From positions 293,475 through 357,474 of the forward strand of contig CAZTBW010000002.1 in NCBI GenBank assembly GCA_964612555.1: DNA of 64,000 nucleotides, written 5' to 3'. Under the pieces are notes generated by a model. It was not told the DNA's origin, made no database searches, and was given only the letters and a program-made list of their open reading frames with translations. Position numbers and translations under genes: made by a program. Positions within the stretch are counted from its first letter, which is position 1. Every line of letters starts with the position of its first letter. This DNA is from DAOLCO01 sp964612555 (GTDB lineage Bacteria > Bdellovibrionota_C > UBA2361 > SZUA-149 > DAOLCO01). Shown here piece by piece: positions 53,167 to 61,365 of this stretch.

Positions 53167-53627
53167 TGTATTCTCGACCCTCCACCCAGCATTATCTCAA
53201 TGGTTTTCGTTTTTCCATTGTGGGCTATGGGTATTTGTGCATTATCAGTTGCAAGTCCTCGTGCGGTAAAACAGCTTGACCACTCTGTATTGGTAATGAG
53301 TACTCCATTGGAAAGCTGAAGCTGTGAATCTGCGGGACTGTCCACATCAATCGTGTTACAGCTGATTCCACGTACGGCTTTTACCGAAGTCTGGGAAACA
53401 GGAAAAACCATTATTGCCGAGGTGGTTGAAACGGCTTTTGCCCGTGCATGTTTCAGAAAAGAGGTAAGATTTGAAGTCTCTGTTATCAGAGGATTTTGCA
53501 AGGGTTTGAAGTCTACCGCAGTGCCGAGGGTAACAAGTATTGATACCGTGGCTACCACGACTAGTATCTCGAGGAGGCTCACTCCTCTTTCATTATTCTC
53601 GCATAAAATGCTTTTCATTAAAGGCAC
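53163..53627 (-). CDS. FimT/GspH-like prepilin
   Basis: 154 aa. Prepilin signal RG|VSLLEILVVVATVSILVTLGT with Glu at +5, followed by KHARAKAVSTTSAI typical of the GspH/FimT domain and two Cys in the C-terminal part (SCNTIDVD, SSCFTARG). Start could be GTG 53627 or ATG 53618. First gene of the minor pilin cassette; the ClpB gene ends 177 bases upstream on the same strand. Confidence 0.85.
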   Translation of the reverse strand: MPLMKSILCENNERGVSLLEILVVVATVSILVTLGTAVDFKPLQNPLITETSNLTSFLKHARAKAVSTTSAIMVFPVSQTSVKAVRGISCNTIDVDSPADSQLQLSNGVLITNTEWSSCFTARGLATDNAQIPIAHNGKTKTIEIMLGGGSRIQ

Positions 53628-53795
53628 AACTATTCAAAGGTTTTCGGACATCAGATTAGAGCAATATATGTGCCCGAAATAAGTCTTTGAAGATAATGAG
53701 TAATATGCGATTTTTTCTCAGATTTCCGGCTCCGGAGTACAAAAAATGGGCAGTGCGGGTGTCAGGTGCTATGAAATAAATGCTTAGCAGGGGGG

Positions 53796-53824
53796 AATGA
53801 CTCCTACTGCAAGTAGGAGTCATT
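53796..53824. other. Perfect 13-bp hairpin at the clpB 3' end
   Basis: AATGACTCCTACT / AGTAGGAGTCATT with a 3-base loop (53809-53811). It includes the clpB stop codon. No T tract follows on the minus strand, so it may be a terminator without a canonical tail or an mRNA-protecting 3' hairpin. Confidence 0.7.
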
Positions 53825-56476
53825 CTTGATATCTGATGATTTAACGGACTTGTTCGGTGGTACGGTGCTTTCAAAGGTAAGCCCGTTTTCATCAGTGTCG
53901 AATTTTACATGGGAGCCATCGACAATTTCACCGGAAATTATACCTCTTCCGAGGGTGGTTTCAAGGTGTCGTTGCAGGAACCTCTTAATGGGACGTGCAC
54001 CAAAAGAAGGAACATAAGACTCTTTACTGATATAGGAAAGAGCGTCGTCTGTAAGTTCGATAGTGATGTTTCTTTCTTCAAGCCGTTTTTTAATATGTTC
54101 AACTTGCAGGAGCACAATCTCTTTAACCTGCTTTTGAGAAAGAGGACTGAAGAGAACTATCTCATCTACACGGTTAATGAACTCAGGTCTGAATGATGCC
54201 CGTAGATCACTCATGACTTTGTCCTGGGTTTTTTCAGGAATCTCACCTTCACTGAAGCCATCCCGAAGGTCGTCAAGCAGATACTGTGAGCCGATATTTG
54301 AAGTCATAATAATAACGGTGTTCTTGAAATCCACAGTTCTCCCTTGAGAGTCGGTCACGCGACCATCATCAAGTATCTGAAGCAGTATGTTGAACACATC
54401 ATTATGCGCTTTTTCAATTTCATCAAAAAGAAGCACACAGTAAGGTTTTCTCCTTACCGCTTCTGTGAGTTGCCCACCCTCTTCATATCCCACATACCCC
54501 GGAGGGGCGCCCACAAGTCGGGATACGGAGTGTTTCTCCATGTACTCACTCATGTCGATTCGAATCATATTGTCTTCACTGTCAAAAAGAGCTTCCGCAA
54601 GGGTTCGGGCAAGTTCGGTCTTTCCAACTCCTGTCGGTCCCATAAAGATAAATGAGCCTATTGGACGTTTGGGGTCTCTCATGCCTGCCCGGGCACGAAG
54701 AACCGCATCCGAAACAAGTTCAACCGCCATATCCTGACCAATGACTCGCTGGTGAAGTATGTCACCAAGACGGAGGAGTTTTTCACGCTCACCTTCTACC
54801 AGCCTTACTACCGGAATCCCAGTCCATCGAGATACAATTTCTGCAATTTCGTGATCAGTAACTTCCTCTCTGAGTAACCTCTGCTCGTTTGATTCAAGTC
54901 CCACCAGTTTCTCTTCTTCAGTAAGCTGTTTTTCAAGCGTGGGGAGGGTGCCGTGTTTAAGCTCTGCGGCTTTGTTCAGGTCATATTCCCGCTCTGCTCT
55001 CATAATTGCGATTTTAGTCTCTTCGATTTTCTCCCGAAGTGATCGGAGTTTGTGAATAGATGCCTTCTCATTTTCCCATTGCGTGCGCATGGTGTCAGAA
55101 GCACTTTTCAATTCAGCAATTTCCTTGTGGAGTTTTTCAAGACGTTGCTGACTTTGAGTATCTTTTTCATTTTTGAGTGCCGCAGCTTCAATTTCAAGTT
55201 GCATGAGCTTTCTTGTCACTTCGTCAAGCTCAGAAGGCATTGAGTCGATCTCCGTTCGAATCATGGCACAGGCTTCATCCACCAGGTCAATTGCCTTATC
55301 AGGTAGAAAACGATCACTGATATAACGGTTTGAAAGTACTGCTGCATTGACCAGAGCACCATCAAGGATGCGTACTCCATGATGAATCTCAAATCGTTCT
55401 TTTAAACCTCTCAGAATTGATATGGTGTCTTCAACATCAGGCGGTTCTACCAGCACAGGCTGAAAACGTCTTTCAAGCGCAGCGTCTTTTTCAATATACT
55501 GACGATACTCATCCAGGGTAGTTGCACCTATACAATTCAGCTCCCCTCTTGCAAGCATGGGTTTGAGGATATTTCCGGCATCCATCGCACCGTCCGTGCG
55601 ACCGGCACCCACTATTGTGTGAAGCTCATCAATAAAGAGAATCACTCTTCCCTCAGAGTCCTTTACTTCTGCAAGGACTGCTTTTAATCGTTCTTCAAAC
55701 TCCCCACGATATTTAGCACCGGCGACCAGAGAACTTACATCAAGAGCAAAAACAGTCCTGTCCTTCAACCCATCCGGGACATCCCCACGGACAATCCTCT
55801 GTGCCAAACCCTCAACAATTGCAGTTTTACCAACACCGGGTTCTCCAATGAGAACCGGATTGTTTTTGGTTTTTCTTGAAAGAATCCTTATAACTCTTCT
55901 GATTTCTCCATCTCGTCCAATAACCGGGTCAAGTTTTCCTCGCTGAGCTTCCTTGACAAGGTCTCTTCCGTATTTTTCAAGAGCTTCATAGGTGGATTCC
56001 GGATTGGAGCCTTTTATTTTCTGTCCTCCTCTTACCTGAGTAAGGGATTTTAGAAAACGCTCTCTGGTAATGGAAAATTGTGAAAAAATCTCTGATATAT
56101 CACCGCTGACCTCTTTATCAATTAATGAGAGTATGCAGTGTTCAACAGACACATACTCGTCTTTCATTTTTTTTGCTTCTTCTTCAGCAGAAACAAGCAC
56201 TTTTTGAAGACGCTGCGTGATATAGACTTTTCCCATTTCTCCCGAACTGGAGGATACTTTTGGCTTGCGTTCTATTTTTTCAAGAACTTTTCTTGCAAAT
56301 GCATCAGGGGAAAGATCCATCTTGGTGAGGAGTCGGGGGAAGAGTCCGGCAGTTTGTTTGGTCAGAGCATACAAAAAATGCTCGGCGTCAACTTCCTGAT
56401 TCTGGTGTTGGATGGCGAGACTGTTAGCATCCTTGAGTGCTTCCTGACATTTTTCTGTAAATCTGTTTATATCCAT
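53804..56476 (-). CDS. clpB: ATP-dependent disaggregase ClpB
   Basis: 890 aa Hsp100 chaperone that threads aggregated proteins with DnaK/DnaJ help. N-domain 1-150 (two Clp_N repeats); AAA-1 with Walker A GEPGVGKTA (211-219), Walker B ILFIDELH (279-286); a coiled-coil M domain about 405-525 that separates ClpB from ClpA/ClpC; AAA-2 with Walker A GPTGVGKT (613-620), followed by LLFDEIEKAH and a PEFINRVDEIV sensor region. Full length. A DnaJ-type co-chaperone gene precedes it on the same strand by 45 bases, consistent with heat-shock co-expression. Confidence 0.97.
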   Translation of the reverse strand: MDINRFTEKCQEALKDANSLAIQHQNQEVDAEHFLYALTKQTAGLFPRLLTKMDLSPDAFARKVLEKIERKPKVSSSSGEMGKVYITQRLQKVLVSAEEEAKKMKDEYVSVEHCILSLIDKEVSGDISEIFSQFSITRERFLKSLTQVRGGQKIKGSNPESTYEALEKYGRDLVKEAQRGKLDPVIGRDGEIRRVIRILSRKTKNNPVLIGEPGVGKTAIVEGLAQRIVRGDVPDGLKDRTVFALDVSSLVAGAKYRGEFEERLKAVLAEVKDSEGRVILFIDELHTIVGAGRTDGAMDAGNILKPMLARGELNCIGATTLDEYRQYIEKDAALERRFQPVLVEPPDVEDTISILRGLKERFEIHHGVRILDGALVNAAVLSNRYISDRFLPDKAIDLVDEACAMIRTEIDSMPSELDEVTRKLMQLEIEAAALKNEKDTQSQQRLEKLHKEIAELKSASDTMRTQWENEKASIHKLRSLREKIEETKIAIMRAEREYDLNKAAELKHGTLPTLEKQLTEEEKLVGLESNEQRLLREEVTDHEIAEIVSRWTGIPVVRLVEGEREKLLRLGDILHQRVIGQDMAVELVSDAVLRARAGMRDPKRPIGSFIFMGPTGVGKTELARTLAEALFDSEDNMIRIDMSEYMEKHSVSRLVGAPPGYVGYEEGGQLTEAVRRKPYCVLLFDEIEKAHNDVFNILLQILDDGRVTDSQGRTVDFKNTVIIMTSNIGSQYLLDDLRDGFSEGEIPEKTQDKVMSDLRASFRPEFINRVDEIVLFSPLSQKQVKEIVLLQVEHIKKRLEERNITIELTDDALSYISKESYVPSFGARPIKRFLQRHLETTLGRGIISGEIVDGSHVKFDTDENGLTFESTVPPNKSVKSSDIKNDSYLQ

Positions 56477-56521
56477 GGTGTCCCTCTCATTATATTATAT
56501 ATAATGTAACCACTCTTTTCC
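56477..56521 (-). promoter_or_regulatory. AT-rich spacer with possible -10 before clpB
   Basis: The 45-bp gap between the dnaJ-type gene and clpB contains the AT-rich palindrome ATTATATATAAT and a TATAAT-like hexamer, then GAGAGGG before ATG 56476. No convincing -35 and no CIRCE-type repeat is visible, so clpB may be read through from upstream instead. Confidence 0.35.
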
Positions 56522-57541
56522 TTATCGGCGAGGGGTGAAGGTCGATTTTTTTGCTAATTCTTCAAATAATTTTTGTTCTTCCGTAGATAATATCTCGGGA
56601 ATTACGATTTTTAGCTCTACGAGAAGGTCACTTTTTTCGCCGTCTTTTTGTGGTAATCCCTTGCCTTTTAGGCGAAGAGTTTTTCCGCTTTGTGATCCTT
56701 TCGGGATCTGGAGGTTGATGCTGCCGCTAAGTGTGGTGAAGGTGATTTTTGCTCCAAGTGCGGCTTCCCAGGGGGTTATTGGGAGTGTGGCTTTGAGGTC
56801 TTTTTCACTGAGAGAGAATATGGGGTGGGGACTTATTCTAAGTCTCAGTACCACTTCCGGGTCTTTTGTGCCGGGTTTGGATTTAAGTCGAACCAGCTTC
56901 CCGTCAGTTACGCCGGGAGGAATGGTGAAGCTTACCAGTTTACTGGAAACGTCTTTTTTCCCGAATGGGTTATGAGTGGTGAATTTGAGGTTAATTGACT
57001 TTTTAAGTCCTTTGGCGATTTCATCGAGTGAAATGTACACGTCTACAGGTTTAACCTTTGCAGACGATTTTGTATCAGCTGTCTTGCCGCCGGAAAATGC
57101 CTGTTCTCCAAAGCCACCAAAGCCTCCACCGAATAACGCCTGGAAGAAATCACTGAACCCACTTGTGTCGTCTCCCCCTGAACCGAAACTGCCTCCTGAG
57201 CCAAAACTGAAGGTGTGAGATTGAGAAGAAGTGCGGGCTCCTCTGGTGCCCCCTCCGCTACCAGCGCCTGCTCCTTTAAAGAGGTCTTCCCAGCCTGGTG
57301 GTGGTCTGAAATCCTGTCCTGAACGCCAGTTCTCTCCAAGTTGGTCGTATGCTTTTCGTTTTTTAGGGTCTTTTAGTACTTCATGTGCTTCGGATATTTT
57401 TTTGAACTGATCTTCGGCGTTTTTTTCTTTGTTTACGTCGGGGTGGTATTTTTGCGCAAGTTTACGATATGCCTTGCTGATTTCTTCTTTGGTGGCATTT
57501 CGCTTTACTCCCAGTACTTCGTAGTAGTCTTGAAACTTCAA
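56522..57541 (-). CDS. DnaJ-type co-chaperone without zinc finger (CbpA-like)
   Basis: 339 aa. J domain 5-70 (YYEVLGVKRNATKEE, HPD at 33-35), a Gly/Phe/Ser-rich linker about 85-160, then the two beta-sandwich substrate domains. It has no CxxCxGxG repeats, so is the CbpA-type rather than classical DnaJ. Stimulates DnaK ATPase. Begins with TTG at 57541: the MKFQDYYEVLG start is typical and AGGAAC lies about 9 bases upstream. Followed by clpB. Upstream is an intergenic palindromic element. Confidence 0.92.
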   Translation of the reverse strand: MKFQDYYEVLGVKRNATKEEISKAYRKLAQKYHPDVNKEKNAEDQFKKISEAHEVLKDPKKRKAYDQLGENWRSGQDFRPPPGWEDLFKGAGAGSGGGTRGARTSSQSHTFSFGSGGSFGSGGDDTSGFSDFFQALFGGGFGGFGEQAFSGGKTADTKSSAKVKPVDVYISLDEIAKGLKKSINLKFTTHNPFGKKDVSSKLVSFTIPPGVTDGKLVRLKSKPGTKDPEVVLRLRISPHPIFSLSEKDLKATLPITPWEAALGAKITFTTLSGSINLQIPKGSQSGKTLRLKGKGLPQKDGEKSDLLVELKIVIPEILSTEEQKLFEELAKKSTFTPRR

Positions 57542-57895
57542 GTGGTGTTTGTTCCTTTATCTATAAAAACTACCGTAGGGGTAGGGTTTGCCTCTACCCG
57601 TTGGTTCCTGCTTAAGAGGGAGTGGGGTTTTGATGTTTTTCTCAAATGGCTTCCTTCGACAAGCTCAGGATAAACTCCTCGGGGTGTTCGGTCTGTATGG
57701 TTTGAGTGGTCTACTTGCCCTCAGTCCGTCCCGCCTTGAGCTCCGTCGAAAGGTTGAGTTCGAAAAAAACATCAAAACCCCACTCCCTCTTTTCGTTCGT
57801 ATCCGGTGGTTGTTATTTAGTGTTACAGTTATGATGTAATCAGCCTTGAAGGGTTTGTAAAGTTTTTTTAGGGGTATTTTTCAGGGGTGGTTTAT
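57542..57895. other. Gene-free interval filled by repeats
   Basis: 354 bp without a supportable gene. Contains a small GGGTAG/CTACCC hairpin (57579-57584 / 57594-57599) and the 178-bp palindromic element described separately. Open frames inside are low-complexity readings of the repeats. Confidence 0.75.
57614..57791. repeat. 178-bp palindromic intergenic element with perfect 27-bp arms
   Basis: Arms 57614-57640 and 57765-57791 are exact reverse complements (27 bp). Inside them, CTTCGACAAGCTCAGG (57654-57669 region) and the reverse complement of CCTTGAGCTCCGTCGAAAGG (57734-57753) form a second imperfect inverted pair. The TTCGACAAGCTCAG word is, from memory, a frequent component of dispersed intergenic repeats. 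Resembles a MITE or a cruciform-forming repeat; no transposase is near. Confidence 0.85.
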
Positions 57896-59143
57896 TCAGG
57901 GGGTGATTTGTGTGAGTGCCTGGGTAAATAGTGCTATTCCTTCGTCGATTTCGTTTTTATTTACCTGATATTGGGGGAGGAATCTTACTACGAGGTCACC
58001 GGCGGGTACCAGGAGGAGCCCTTTTTCCATTGCAAGGAGTGTGAGGTAGGAGGAGGGGGAGAGGGTGGAATAAGGGTCGGGGACGGTGAAGGGGTGGAGG
58101 GCACAGCCCTGGATGAGTCCCAGTCCTCTGGTTTGGGCTATCAGGTGAGGGAACTTTTCTTGAACAGTGTGCAGGGAAGATCGAAGATAGTTTCCCATTT
58201 CACGGATGTTATTAGTGAGTTGTTCCCGTTCGATGATTTCTATTATTTTCAGGGCGGTGCGACAGACAAGAGGGTTTCCTCCGTAAGTTGTGCCGTGAGA
58301 GCCTGCCCCAAGATTATCTGTATGAGAGTCGGAGATCCATGTTGCTCCAATTGGGACTCCACCGCCAAGAGATTTTGCCATTGCGATGCCGTCGGGGAGA
58401 AATGACTCTTTATGAGATGAGAGAATTTCCTGATAGCTTTGAAAGGATGCAGTTCTGAAAAATCCGCACTGCACCTCATCAAGTAACAGAAGGATGTTTT
58501 TTTCGTTGCAGAATTTTCTGAGGGCAATGAGGTAGTCAGGGTCGGCAGGGAAGATGCCACTTTCGCCCTGGATTACTTCGAGGAGTATTGCCGCGGTTCT
58601 TTCGTTGTATGCTTCCTTTACGGCTTCTATCGAATTGAAAGGGACGTGTGTGAAACCTTCAAGGAGTGGTGCAAAACCTTGTTTTACCTTGTCCTGCCCC
58701 GTTGCAGAAATACCTGCCATGGTTCTCCCATGAAAGGAGTTTTTCATGGTGATGATTTCATATCGGGAAGTTTTTTGACCGAAGGCACGGGCGAGTTTGA
58801 TTAGACACTCGTTTGCCTCAGCTCCGCTGTTACAGAAAAATATTTTTCCGGGGGCAATAAGTGAAATCAGTTTTTCTGCAAGTTCAATCTGGGGTAAGGA
58901 GTAATAGAGGTTTGAGCAGTGGTTCAGTCTGGATGCCTGTTCGGTCAGGGCTTCGGTGATTTCGGGGTTTGCATGACCAAGAGAGGTCACGGCTATTCCA
59001 CTTCCGAAATCAAGAAATTTTCTTCCGCGTATATCAAAAAGATAACTCCCCGAGCCATGTGAAAATATAAGGGGGAAACGCTTGTATGTGCCCAGTAGGG
59101 ACTTGCTGCCTCTCTCGATAAGGTGCTCTTGTGAATTATGCAT
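57896..59143 (-). CDS. argD: Class III aminotransferase, acetylornithine/succinyl-DAP aminotransferase-like
   Basis: 415 aa PLP enzyme. Visible: DFGSGIAVTSLGHANPEI, FFCNSGAEANECLIKLAR (phosphate/pyridine site), FHGRTMAGISATGQ, EVIQGESG, LLLDEVQCGFFRTASF and AKSLGGGVPIGA with the Schiff-base Lys. Best fit ArgD (arginine synthesis, amino transfer to N-acetylglutamate semialdehyde), but related ornithine- or GABA-type enzymes cannot be excluded. ATG 59143 chosen over an upstream in-frame start (59206) that lies deep in dxs; this start overlaps the dxs stop by 8 bases. Coupled to dxs, an unusual pairing. Confidence 0.85.
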   Translation of the reverse strand: MHNSQEHLIERGSKSLLGTYKRFPLIFSHGSGSYLFDIRGRKFLDFGSGIAVTSLGHANPEITEALTEQASRLNHCSNLYYSLPQIELAEKLISLIAPGKIFFCNSGAEANECLIKLARAFGQKTSRYEIITMKNSFHGRTMAGISATGQDKVKQGFAPLLEGFTHVPFNSIEAVKEAYNERTAAILLEVIQGESGIFPADPDYLIALRKFCNEKNILLLLDEVQCGFFRTASFQSYQEILSSHKESFLPDGIAMAKSLGGGVPIGATWISDSHTDNLGAGSHGTTYGGNPLVCRTALKIIEIIEREQLTNNIREMGNYLRSSLHTVQEKFPHLIAQTRGLGLIQGCALHPFTVPDPYSTLSPSSYLTLLAMEKGLLLVPAGDLVVRFLPQYQVNKNEIDEGIALFTQALTQITP

Positions 59144-61160
59144 ATCGTAAAGAAGAGCTCTCGGTAGATGCTTTTCTGCCACCCAGTTCCTGAATGACCC
59201 GGGCAACTATTCCATCTGTATCCATGCCAAGAAGGTGATAGAGCTCTTCCTGGGTTCCGTGTTCGATGAATTGATCCGGTATTCCAATTCGAACTACCCG
59301 GGCAGCGTGCCCAAGGTTTGAATCGGCAAGTAACTCAAGTACGGCACTTCCAAAGCCACCCTGAAGTGCGCCATCTTCAATGGTAAAGAGTATCTCATGC
59401 GTCTTTGCCGTTTCGGTGATGAGCTCAGTGTCCAGTGGTTTTATAAAACGAGGGTTTATTACTGTGCAGGGGATTTTATATTCTGATTCCAGAAGCTCGG
59501 CAGCAGCTAAAGCCTTATAGGCAAATACCCCTAAACCAAGAAATGCAATTTTTGAATTTTCTCCGGAAGAGTGAAGAACTTCTCCTTTTCCGATTTCGAG
59601 TGTCTTCATTTCTCTCTCGATATTAACTCCGAAACCGTTTCCTCTTGGATATCTCAGTGCAATAGGTCCACTCTTGTGTTTGGTGGCGGTGTAGAGCATG
59701 TCTCTGAGTTCACCCTCGTCTTTTGGAGCCATAAGGATCATATTTGGAAGACTTCTTAAATAGGATATGTCAAACACTCCGTGGTGGGTTGGACCATCTG
59801 AGCCCACAAGACCAGCTCTATCCATGGCAAAGATCACGGGGAGGTTTTGAATACAGACATCGTGGATTACCTGATCAAAGGCGCGTTGCAGGAAGGTAGA
59901 GTAAATCGCACAGACGGGATGAACCCCCTCGCAAGCCATTCCGGCAGCAAAGGTTACGGCATGCTGTTCTGCAATGCCTACATCATAAAAGCGTTCCGGC
60001 ATTTCTTTGGCAAGTTGCTGTAAGCCGGTGCCGTCAGGCATGGCAGCGGTGATTGCAACAAGAGAAGGGTCTTCTTTACACAGGTCAACAATGGCTTGTC
60101 CAAAAACTTTTGTGAAAGATGCCCGGGCAGGCTGGGGCGCTTCTCTCTTATCAGGGGAACTTTTATCAGGGGAGCTGCCGTTTGAAGAAATTTCTTCTTC
60201 TGCGCCACTCCATATCTGGTGGGGGCTGATTGCATGGTACCCGACAGGGTCTTCTTCTGCCGGTTCATATCCTTTACCTTTGGTGGTCAGTACGTGAATG
60301 AGTACGGGACCATCCTGCTCCTTTGCACGTTCAAATGAGGTAATGAGTTGCTCAAGATTGTGCCCGTCAATTGGACCTATATATCTGAAACCAAAAGAGC
60401 CAAATAACATTCCGGGGGTGGAGAGAAACCCCTGAGTTGCCTCTTCTGCTTTATCCAGAACACGATAGAAAGTTTTTGGAATTAACCCACGTTCAGTAAG
60501 AGATTTAAAATGTCTGCGGGCAGTTGTTGAAAAATGATTAGTGACGGCTCTTGAAAATACGAGACTGAGGGCTCCCACATTTGGTGCGATTGACATCTCG
60601 TTATCATTCAGAACGACAATGAGGTTTTTATGAAGATGTCCCGCATGGTTAAGCGCTTCAAATGCCATACCAGCCGTCATTGCTCCGTCACCAATTATGG
60701 CAATTGCTTTTCTGTCCTGAGACAGAGAAGTGTCTTGAGCAGTAGTAGCTGCCTCGATCATTCCAAGTGCGGCAGAAATGCTGGTACCTGCATGAGCCAC
60801 TCCAAAAGTGTCAAACTCACTTTCCTGTCTTCTGGGAAATCCGGAGATGCCACCAAGGGTGCGCACCCGTAACATTTCGTTTCTTCTGCCGGTAAGAATC
60901 TTATGAACATACGCCTGATGACCAACGTCCCATACAAGGCGATCATGTGGGGTGTTAAAGGCATAGTGGAGTGCAACGGTGAGTTCTGTTACTCCCAGAC
61001 TTGAGGCGAAATGTCCACCGACCTGGTTCACCCGGTGCATCAGGTCGTACCTGAGTTCTTCACACAGGGCGGGCAGTTCTTCCTGCCCAAGTGCTCTCAA
61101 TTCTTCCATCGAAGTAATGGTATCAAGAACAGGAGTCTCGGTAGCTTTTCCAGGAGTCAT
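59136..61160 (-). CDS. dxs: 1-deoxy-D-xylulose-5-phosphate synthase
   Basis: 674 aa ThDP enzyme making 1-deoxyxylulose 5-phosphate from pyruvate and glyceraldehyde 3-phosphate, first step of the MEP isoprenoid pathway. Visible: GHFASSLGVTELTVALHYAF, DRLVWDVGHQAYVHKILTGR, ThDP motif GDGAMTAGMAFEALNHAG...NDNEMSIA, GPIDGHNL, YDVGIAEQHAVTFAAG, DRAGLVGSDGPTHHGVFD. Length typical. Residues about 320-350 form a Ser/Pro/Lys insert (SSPDKSSPDK) between domains. ATG 61160 has no strong Shine-Dalgarno. Confidence 0.97.
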   Translation of the reverse strand: MTPGKATETPVLDTITSMEELRALGQEELPALCEELRYDLMHRVNQVGGHFASSLGVTELTVALHYAFNTPHDRLVWDVGHQAYVHKILTGRRNEMLRVRTLGGISGFPRRQESEFDTFGVAHAGTSISAALGMIEAATTAQDTSLSQDRKAIAIIGDGAMTAGMAFEALNHAGHLHKNLIVVLNDNEMSIAPNVGALSLVFSRAVTNHFSTTARRHFKSLTERGLIPKTFYRVLDKAEEATQGFLSTPGMLFGSFGFRYIGPIDGHNLEQLITSFERAKEQDGPVLIHVLTTKGKGYEPAEEDPVGYHAISPHQIWSGAEEEISSNGSSPDKSSPDKREAPQPARASFTKVFGQAIVDLCKEDPSLVAITAAMPDGTGLQQLAKEMPERFYDVGIAEQHAVTFAAGMACEGVHPVCAIYSTFLQRAFDQVIHDVCIQNLPVIFAMDRAGLVGSDGPTHHGVFDISYLRSLPNMILMAPKDEGELRDMLYTATKHKSGPIALRYPRGNGFGVNIEREMKTLEIGKGEVLHSSGENSKIAFLGLGVFAYKALAAAELLESEYKIPCTVINPRFIKPLDTELITETAKTHEILFTIEDGALQGGFGSAVLELLADSNLGHAARVVRIGIPDQFIEHGTQEELYHLLGMDTDGIVARVIQELGGRKASTESSSLRYA

Positions 61161-61303
61161 AGTTTAATAGTACTTCAAAATAGCAAGACGTTCTAATTGT
61201 GCTCAAATATAGTAAAGATTAAAAACATTCAGCAAAAAATGCTTTTTGGATTTTGTAGTATTGCACTCTTGGAGAAAAACGACAATTCTGCTAGGAGGTT
61301 TGG

Positions 61304-61357
61304 ATGAAAAGCCGGGAAAATACTGGAAAAAAGATATTAATTTTAGCGGGTTGTTAA
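61304..61357 (+). CDS. Possible 17-residue leader peptide
   Basis: AGGAGG (61293-61298) lies 5 bases before ATG 61304, the best ribosome site in the region, but the frame reads only 17 codons (MKSRENTGKKILILAGC) before TAA at 61355-61357. The following large gene starts 8 bases later in another frame and has no good site of its own, so translation may re-initiate. Could equally be a frame artefact. Confidence 0.4.
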   Translation: MKSRENTGKKILILAGC

Positions 61358-61365
61358 CTTTACTC

